A stretch of DNA of 21,441 nucleotides, from NCBI GenBank assembly GCA_002083475.1, contig LWDI01000082.1:679-22119 (forward strand), read 5' to 3'. This document shows positions 16,996 to 21,441 of this stretch, piece after piece. The position numbers and the translations under genes were made by a program. The stretch's first letter is position 1; every line of letters begins with the position of its first letter. The DNA is from Proteobacteria bacterium SG_bin5. GTDB taxonomy: Bacteria > Pseudomonadota > Alphaproteobacteria > Sphingomonadales > Sphingomonadaceae. The notes beneath the pieces were generated by a model. It saw only the letters and a program-made list of their open reading frames with translations, searched no databases and was not told the origin of the DNA.

Positions 16996-17024
16996 CATAT
17001 AGGCGTGGCGTCCGCGCTTGTCGC
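16996..17024 (-). promoter_or_regulatory. Candidate purF promoter
   Basis: On the minus strand, GCGACA (17019-17024) and TATATG (16996-17001) are 17 bases apart, a fair sigma-70 pair, leaving a leader of roughly 25-30 bases before the ATG at 16963. No purine-riboswitch-like structure or PUR box could be seen. Confidence 0.35.
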
Positions 17025-17148
17025 CCATTTGTCATAAATTTTGCGAACCCGCGCCCGTCGCGCGCGTTTATCCTTGCCGAGCGGGTGGGGCGGCAGAGGA
17101 TCGAGCCAAAGGATTGAGCGATGTGCCACCGCTGGGCTAGAAACCCTT

Positions 17149-17502
17149 ATGGATCCGCGCGAAACGAGCCCGAGGCTCGACCCCAAGTTCGACTCGAACG
17201 GCCTGATCACCGCGGTCGCGACCGATCGGGCGGGGCGGCTGCTGATGGTCGCGCATATGAACGCCGAGGCGCTGGCGCGGACGCTTGAGACGCGCGAGGC
17301 GGTGTTCTGGTCACGCAGCCGCGCGCGGCTGTGGAAAAAGGGCGAAACCTCGGGCCATGTGCTGCGCCTGATCGAGGCACGGATCGATTGCGATCAGGAC
17401 GCGGTGTGGCTGATCTGCGACCCCGCCGGCCCCGCCTGCCATACCGGCGCCGAAAGCTGCTTCTTCCGCCGGATCGAAGGCGACGCGCTGGTCGCGCCGT
17501 GA
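17149..17502 (+). CDS. hisI: Phosphoribosyl-AMP cyclohydrolase
   Basis: Third step of histidine synthesis: opens the adenine ring of phosphoribosyl-AMP. The 117-aa, single-domain protein (no fused HisE) is the usual alphaproteobacterial arrangement. Landmarks are MVAHMNAEAL (33-42), WSRSRARLWKKGETSGH (54-70), the metal site CDQDAVWL (Cys81, Asp82, Asp84) and PACHTGAESCFF (Cys97, Cys104), which supply the zinc ligands. The ATG at 17149 gives the normal length; no strong Shine-Dalgarno is seen before it. The stop overlaps the downstream lipoprotein start as GTGA. It is divergent from purF and not in a his operon. Confidence 0.96.
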   Translation: MDPRETSPRLDPKFDSNGLITAVATDRAGRLLMVAHMNAEALARTLETREAVFWSRSRARLWKKGETSGHVLRLIEARIDCDQDAVWLICDPAGPACHTGAESCFFRRIEGDALVAP

Positions 17503-18041
17503 GGGGCCGGCGCGCCTTGCGCGCTTTGAAGGGTCGGCGCGCCTTGCGCGCTGTGAAGGGCTGGCTCGCGCTGCTGCTCCTCGCCGCCTGTTCGGGGCCG
17601 TCGGGCGCGCCGAGCGAGGCCGCGCCCGATCTGGAGCAAGCCGCGATCCGCGCGGGGCTCATCCCCGACCCCGAAAGCACCGACATCGCCGGGCTCTACG
17701 CGCGCGACACCGATCGGCTGTGCATCGTGCGCGCGGGGGGCGGTTACCGGGCGGGGGCGTTCGTCGATTATGGCGACGCGCTCACCTGCAGCGCCGCCGG
17801 CCCGGTCGCGCGCGCGGGCGAGTCGCTCAGCTTCAATTTCGGCCCCGATTGCCAGTTCGACGCCCGTTTCGAGGGCGACCGGATCGTCTTCCCCGGGCGC
17901 GTGCCCGCCGGTTGCGCGCGCCGCTGCGCCCGCCGCGCCTCGCTCGCCGCGCTCGAGGTCGATCGGCTGAGCGACAGCCCGGCGGAAGCCGCGGCGCTGC
18001 GCGACGGCGAGGGCAATTTGCTCTGCCCGCTGGGCGGGTGA
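17499..18041 (+). CDS. Putative lipoprotein of unknown function
   Basis: A 180-aa protein with a lipoprotein signal: a hydrophobic core WLALLLLAAC with the lipobox LAAC (Cys31 in this numbering), followed by SGPSGAPSEAAPDL, so it is probably anchored in the outer membrane. The mature part has repeated Cys (DRLCIVRA, DALTCSAA, GPDCQFD, PAGCARRC, NLLCPLGG), suggesting disulfides in a compact domain. The start is uncertain: GTG at 17499 overlaps the hisI stop (GTGA) but gives a long Arg-rich n-region encoded by a 27-bp tandem duplication; GTG at 17553 would give the tidy signal peptide MKGWLALLLLAAC and 162 aa. I recognise no family. Confidence 0.75.
   Translation: MRGRRALRALKGRRALRAVKGWLALLLLAACSGPSGAPSEAAPDLEQAAIRAGLIPDPESTDIAGLYARDTDRLCIVRAGGGYRAGAFVDYGDALTCSAAGPVARAGESLSFNFGPDCQFDARFEGDRIVFPGRVPAGCARRCARRASLAALEVDRLSDSPAEAAALRDGEGNLLCPLGG
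17507..17560 (+). repeat. 27-bp tandem duplication at the lipoprotein start
   Basis: Two adjacent 27-base units (17507-17533 and 17534-17560) share GCGCGCCTTGCGCGCT and end in TTGAAGGG and GTGAAGGG respectively, differing at two positions. The unit keeps frame (nine codons) and encodes GRRALRALK/GRRALRAVK. Each copy carries its own potential start codon (TTG or GTG). Confidence 0.85.
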
Positions 18042-18048
18042 CTTTGAT

Positions 18049-18180
18049 CCTCCCCGTTCACGGGGAGGGGGACCATTTGCGGCACGCAAATGGTGGAGGG
18101 GGCGCGGACTTGCGCGTGGCGCCTGCCGCACGCCCCCTCCGTCAGCCCTGCGGGCTGCCACCTCCCCGTAAACGGGGAGG
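18049..18180. repeat. CTCCCC palindrome, family B copy 3
   Basis: CCTCCCCGTTCACGGGGAGG at the left end and CCTCCCCGTAAACGGGGAGG at the right end are each small hairpins and inverted copies of one another. The inner parts, GGGACCATTTGCGGCACGCA with GGTGGAGGGGGCG, and CGCCCCCTCC with GTCAGCCCTGCGGGCTGCCA, repeat the layout of copy 2. It separates the lipoprotein gene from the MerR operon on the same strand. Confidence 0.8.
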
Positions 18181-18198
18181 AACCGTCGACCGCCGACC

Positions 18199-18227
18199 TT
18201 GACGTTCACGTAAACGTAAACTAGTTC
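18199..18227 (+). promoter_or_regulatory. MerR-family operator and promoter for the acyl-CoA dehydrogenase operon
   Basis: A 22-base near-palindrome (18199-18220) centred on CACG|TAAA, with ACGTT on the left mirrored by AACGT on the right and nine of eleven pairs matched. It includes TTGACG (18199-18204) as a good -35; 17 bases later TAGTTC (18222-18227) is a weak -10. The ATG at 18234 follows six bases after it. The ACGT half-sites resemble those described for LiuR-type MerR regulators of branched-chain and fatty-acid catabolism; binding by the encoded MerR protein is inferred from position. Confidence 0.6.
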
Positions 18228-18233
18228 GCACGT

Positions 18234-18656
18234 ATGTCGCTCCCCGCCCTCGCCGCTTATGCGCCGATCGAGCCGCGCCCCGGTCGCGACAGTTTCACCA
18301 TTTCCGATCTCGGCGCCGAATTCGGCGTCACCGCGCGCGCCTTGCGCTTTTACGAGGACGAAGGGCTGATCGCGCCCCAGCGGCGCGGCACTCAGCGCAT
18401 CTATTCGCATCGCGATCGCGCGCGGCTTGCCTGGATTTTGCGCGGCAAGCGCGTCGGCTTCAGCCTCGCCGAAATCCGCGAGCTGCTCGATCTTTACGAT
18501 TTGGGCGATGGGCGCCGCACCCAGCGCGCCAAGACGATCGCGCGCTGCCGCGATCGGATCGCGCTGCTCGAAGCCCAAAAGCATGATATCGACGCCGCGA
18601 TCCGCGAGCTAAGCGATTTCATCACGCATCTCGACCCCGATCATCAGAAGGATTGA
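18234..18656 (+). CDS. MerR family transcriptional regulator (LiuR-like)
   Basis: A 140-aa regulator with an N-terminal winged helix-turn-helix: FTISDLGAEFGVTARALRFY (21-40), then EDEGLIAPQRRGTQRIYSHR (41-60) as the wing. A C-terminal coiled-coil dimerisation helix (about 95-133, DRIALLEAQKHDIDAAIREL) follows. There is no cysteine metal site of the MerR/CueR type, so the effector is probably an organic molecule such as an acyl-CoA. The pairing with an acyl-CoA dehydrogenase directly downstream fits LiuR-type control of acyl-CoA degradation. The ATG at 18234 lies just after the operator with no Shine-Dalgarno, suggesting a leaderless transcript. Its stop is two bases from the next ATG. Confidence 0.92.
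   Translation: MSLPALAAYAPIEPRPGRDSFTISDLGAEFGVTARALRFYEDEGLIAPQRRGTQRIYSHRDRARLAWILRGKRVGFSLAEIRELLDLYDLGDGRRTQRAKTIARCRDRIALLEAQKHDIDAAIRELSDFITHLDPDHQKD
18648..18652 (+). promoter_or_regulatory. Shine-Dalgarno deciding the acyl-CoA dehydrogenase start
   Basis: AAGGA at the 3' end of the MerR gene is six bases before ATG 18659. It overlaps an in-frame TTG at 18653, which would otherwise extend the protein by two residues and is therefore unlikely. Confidence 0.7.
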
Positions 18657-18658
18657 CC

Positions 18659-20461
18659 ATGCCGAAATATACGCCGCCCGTCCGCGATACGCGTTTCGTG
18701 CTCGATCATGTCGTCGGGCTCGATCGCTACACCAATCTCCCCGGCTTCCGGAACGCGACCCCCGATGTGGTGAACGCGGTGCTCGAGGAGGGCGGCAAGT
18801 TCGTCGCCGAGGTGCTCTTCCCGTTGAACCAAATCGGTGATCGCGAAGGCTGCACCCGCCATGCCGACGGCAGCGTGACGACCCCGACCGGCTTCAAGGA
18901 AGCCTATCGCCAATTCATCGAAAGCGGCTGGTCGACGCTCGCCGCGCCCGAGCGGTTCGGCGGGCAGGAAATGCCTCATGTCGTCTCGACCGCGTTCGAG
19001 GAATTCATGATCTCGGGCAACATGGCCTTCGCCATGTACCCCGGCCTCACCCATGGCGCGATCGCCGCGTTGCTGGTGAAGGGCAGCCCCGAGCAGCAGG
19101 AAAAATATCTGCCCAAGATGATCTCGGGCGAATGGGGCGGCACCATGAACCTGACCGAGCCGCAATGCGGCACCGATCTGGGCCTCATCAAGACCAAGGC
19201 CGAGCCCCAGGGCGATGGCTCTTACGCGATCACCGGCACCAAGATCTTCATTTCCTCGGGCGAGCATGACCTGACCGAGAACATCATCCATCTGGTGCTG
19301 GCCAAGACCCCCGGCGCGCCCGATTCGACCAAGGGCATTTCGCTGTTCGTGGTGCCGAAGTTCCTGGTGAACGAGGATGGCTCGCTCGGCGAGCGCAACG
19401 CCGTCAGCTGCGGCTCGATCGAGCATAAGATGGGCATCCACGGCAATTCGACCTGCGTGATGAATTATGACGGCGCCAAGGGCTGGCTCGTCGGCGAGGA
19501 AATGAAGGGCCTCGCCGCGATGTTCATCATGATGAACGCGGCGCGGCTGGGCGTCGGCTTGCAGGGGCTGGGGGTCGCGGAGACCGCCTATCAGAACGCG
19601 GTGCAGTACGCGCATGATCGCCGCCAGGGCCGCGCGCTCACCGGCGCCGCCGAGCCGGGCGAAAAGGCCGACACTTTGTTCGTCCACCCCGACGTCCGCC
19701 GGATGCTGATGGAGGCCAAGGCGATCACCGAGGGGCTTCGCGCGCTTTGCCTGTGGGGCGCGCTGCAGGTCGATCTCACTCATTTCGGCGCGAGCGACGA
19801 GGAGCGTCAGCAGGCCGATGATCTGATCGGGCTGCTCACCCCCGTCATCAAGGGCTATGGCACCGACAAGGGCTATGAAATCGCGACCAATGCTCAGCAA
19901 GTCTATGGCGGCCATGGCTATATCGCCGAATGGGGCATGGAGCAGTATGTCCGCGACGCGCGCATCGCGATGATCTATGAAGGAACCAATGGGGTTCAGG
20001 CGATGGACCTGGTCGGGCGCAAGCTGGCGCTGAACGGCGGGCGCGCGGTGCAGCTGTTCTTCAAAATCGCGGGCGAAGAGATCGCGGCGGCCAAGGGCGA
20101 CGCGCAGCTCGCCGATTTCGCCGGCCGGCTCGAAGCCGCGCTCGGCGATCTGCAGGCGTCGACGATGTTCTTCATGCAAAAGGGGTTCCAGAACCCCAAT
20201 CACGTCGGCGCCGGCGCGCATCCTTATATGCATTTGATGGGCGTGGTCGCGCTGGGGCTGATGTGGCTGCGAATGGCGACGGCGGCGCAGCGGCTGCTCG
20301 CCGCGGGCGAGGGCGATGCCGATTTCCTGAACGCAAAGCTGGTGACCGCGCGCTATTTCGCCGAGCGCATCCTGCCCGAAACGCTGACGCTGCGCCGCAA
20401 GGTGGAAGCGGGCGCGGACGCGGTGATGGCGCTCGAGCCGCGGCTGTTCGAGGCGGCTTGA
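18659..20461 (+). CDS. Acyl-CoA dehydrogenase, 600-residue type
   Basis: FAD-dependent first step of beta-oxidation: acyl-CoA to trans-2-enoyl-CoA. This is the long form (600 aa against about 380 for the classical enzymes). Landmarks: an N-terminal extension, FAD/substrate strand MNLTEPQCGTDLGLIKTKA (162-180), GTKIFISSGEHD, and NAQQVYGGHGYIAEWGMEQYVRDARI followed by IYEGTNGVQAMDL with Glu441 at the position of the catalytic base in medium-chain dehydrogenase. The C-terminal extension (about 460-600) is the helical domain typical of this subfamily. Likely partners are an electron-transfer flavoprotein and downstream beta-oxidation enzymes, not in the window. It is in an operon with the MerR gene. 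The chain-length preference cannot be read from sequence. Confidence 0.95.
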   Translation: MPKYTPPVRDTRFVLDHVVGLDRYTNLPGFRNATPDVVNAVLEEGGKFVAEVLFPLNQIGDREGCTRHADGSVTTPTGFKEAYRQFIESGWSTLAAPERFGGQEMPHVVSTAFEEFMISGNMAFAMYPGLTHGAIAALLVKGSPEQQEKYLPKMISGEWGGTMNLTEPQCGTDLGLIKTKAEPQGDGSYAITGTKIFISSGEHDLTENIIHLVLAKTPGAPDSTKGISLFVVPKFLVNEDGSLGERNAVSCGSIEHKMGIHGNSTCVMNYDGAKGWLVGEEMKGLAAMFIMMNAARLGVGLQGLGVAETAYQNAVQYAHDRRQGRALTGAAEPGEKADTLFVHPDVRRMLMEAKAITEGLRALCLWGALQVDLTHFGASDEERQQADDLIGLLTPVIKGYGTDKGYEIATNAQQVYGGHGYIAEWGMEQYVRDARIAMIYEGTNGVQAMDLVGRKLALNGGRAVQLFFKIAGEEIAAAKGDAQLADFAGRLEAALGDLQASTMFFMQKGFQNPNHVGAGAHPYMHLMGVVALGLMWLRMATAAQRLLAAGEGDADFLNAKLVTARYFAERILPETLTLRRKVEAGADAVMALEPRLFEAA

Positions 20462-20491
20462 TGATCGAGGGCGGGGGCTGCGGCTCCCGCC

Positions 20492-20787
20492 TTTTTTGGT
20501 TCGCGCGGAGGCGCGGAGGCGCGGAGGTTTTTTGATTCGCGCAGAGGCGCGGAGGACGCAAAGGCGCAGAGGATCATGAGGCTCGAGTCGGCGCGAAGCG
20601 CCCTTCATCGAGATTGATTAAGGCGCCTACGGCGCGAAGAAGATCGGGAGCGACGCCTCGACTTGGCGCTCTCTGCGTCCTCCGCGCCTCTGCGCGAACC
20701 AAAAAAACGCACGAACCATCACGACGCTTCAGAACCGGGAGCTTCCGGCGGAACCTCCTCCGCGCCTCCGCGTGAACCCAAAAACGG
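20492..20787. repeat. Palindromic octamer repeat, family A copy 3 (double-armed)
   Basis: Two left blocks (20492-20527 and 20528-20572), both TTTTTTG(G/A)TTCGCGC followed by GCGCGGAG/GCGCAGAG octamers, and two inverted right blocks (about 20669-20707 and 20756-20787). The inner arms match over about 35 bases with one to three mismatches. The core, in opposite orientation to copies 1 and 2, has GGCGCGAAGCGCCC (20590-20603) and GGCGCCTACGGCGCGAA (20622-20638). It fills nearly all of the 344-bp gap between the acyl-CoA dehydrogenase and the convergent last gene; nothing else is seen there. Confidence 0.85.
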
Positions 20788-20805
20788 CCCGCGCGAAAAC
20801 CCCCG

Positions 20806-21441
20806 CTATTCCTTCGCCGCCGGCATCAACCGCCCCGAAAAACGCTCCTTCGCCTCGGGCGTCAACTCGGGCTTGGGCACCAGCAGCTCGGGTTTCCCCA
20901 TCAGCAGCCCGCCGGTCTCGACCAGCACCTGCGCGCGCATGCATTGCAGCGGATCGGGGCGCAGATAGCGTTTGCAGTTCCACAAGCGCTTGTCGAACCC
21001 GGTGCTGCGATCGCGCAAATAGCTGAACGCCATCCGGCTGATCTCGCCCGTCGTCAGCGGGAGGCCGTCGGGCGCCTTGTCGCCCACCCAGATCATCACC
21101 TTGCAAAAGGGCCGCGCGCCGCAGGCCTTGTCGGCGAGATCGGGGAGGTCCTCGCCCGGCACGCCGCGCCCCAGGCCGAGGATGAATTCATTGGGATGAT
21201 CGGGCACCGCCGGAAAGGCATCGGGCAGCGCGGCGCTCGTCGTGTCGGGCGCCGCCTCGCCCTCGGCCAAGCCCAGCGCGAGCCGGTGCGCGGGCGAATA
21301 AGCGGCGAGCAATTTGATCGCGGGCTCGTCGCGGCTCACCACCCGGTTGAACGCGCCAGGCGTCCCCCACCAGCCGCTCCAGCGGAAGAACAAATGCGTG
21401 CCGACCGCGCTCACCTTGTCGAGGCTCGCCTGCCAATAGGG
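20806..21441 (-). CDS. Unidentified protein, 5' part missing at window edge
   Basis: At least 212 codons; the frame stays open to the right end of the window, reading PYWQASLDK upstream of the GTG at 21414, so the true start lies outside. The visible part has an aromatic-rich stretch GTHLFFRWSGWWGTPGAFNR, then an acidic variable segment, then HPNEFILGLGRGVPGEDL, two close cysteines CGARPFCKVMIWVGD, a helical RMAFSYLRDRSTGFDKRLWN with Cys, PLQCMRAQVL, and a charged C-terminus ending PAAKE. The four cysteines and Trp-rich start suggest an exported, disulfide-bonded domain, but the signal-peptide region is not in view. I recognise no family. It converges with the acyl-CoA dehydrogenase across family A copy 3. 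Confidence 0.7.
   Translation of the reverse strand, partial: PYWQASLDKVSAVGTHLFFRWSGWWGTPGAFNRVVSRDEPAIKLLAAYSPAHRLALGLAEGEAAPDTTSAALPDAFPAVPDHPNEFILGLGRGVPGEDLPDLADKACGARPFCKVMIWVGDKAPDGLPLTTGEISRMAFSYLRDRSTGFDKRLWNCKRYLRPDPLQCMRAQVLVETGGLLMGKPELLVPKPELTPEAKERFSGRLMPAAKE

Noticed and set aside
18224..18234. Frameshift or alternative upstream start for the MerR gene
   Set aside because: The frame upstream of 18234 overlaps the operator and no start with a Shine-Dalgarno is visible; the family N-terminus is compatible with the ATG at 18234.

Overview
The window looks like chromosome of a high-GC alphaproteobacterium, most probably a sphingomonad (Sphingomonadaceae/Sphingomonadales). The reasons are the alphaproteobacterial type of TrmFO, GyrA, Fe-S-type PurF and stand-alone HisI, the heavily GC-biased codon use, and several intergenic palindrome families of a kind common in sphingomonads. 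No database search was possible; family names rest on recognised motifs.

Layout. 1-226 is a palindromic repeat (family A). 227-1704 (minus) holds trmFO and a possible 56-codon leader ORF ending in an ATGA overlap with it. 1776-1868 is a second palindrome (family C). 1882-4036 (minus) is the accessory island: a DNA methyltransferase with a C-terminal Mrr-like nuclease domain, then two small genes resembling a toxin-antitoxin pair (RYF-type/DUF4258-like and DUF2283). All three are chained by GTGA stop-start overlaps. The target-recognition part of the methyltransferase is about 48% GC while the rest of the gene is near 67%. A yhhN-like membrane enzyme gene diverges from it.

4905-7990 (minus) is gyrA followed by a GTGA-coupled DUF952 gene. 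Then come a small secreted Ala/Pro/Lys-rich protein (minus), a 197-bp palindrome, a CsgA-like SDR (minus), a secreted TPR protein (plus) and an Lrp/AsnC regulator (minus). 11559-14415 (plus) is a two-gene unit: an atypical histidine-kinase-like protein and a NodB-like deacetylase. A CAU-anticodon tRNA follows, touching end-to-end a second SDR gene (minus), which lies downstream of purF (minus). Divergent from purF is hisI, GTGA-coupled to a lipoprotein gene. 18199-20461 is a MerR regulator and a 600-aa acyl-CoA dehydrogenase behind a palindromic operator/promoter, a probable fatty-acyl or branched-chain acyl catabolism operon. The window ends in an unidentified gene (minus) that runs off the right edge.

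Most of the window is ordinary core metabolism and information processing. The most unusual parts are the methyltransferase-nuclease/TA-like chain, the composite palindromic repeat family A (three copies sharing both octamer arms and an internal core), the changed quinolone-site residues in GyrA, and the degenerate kinase.
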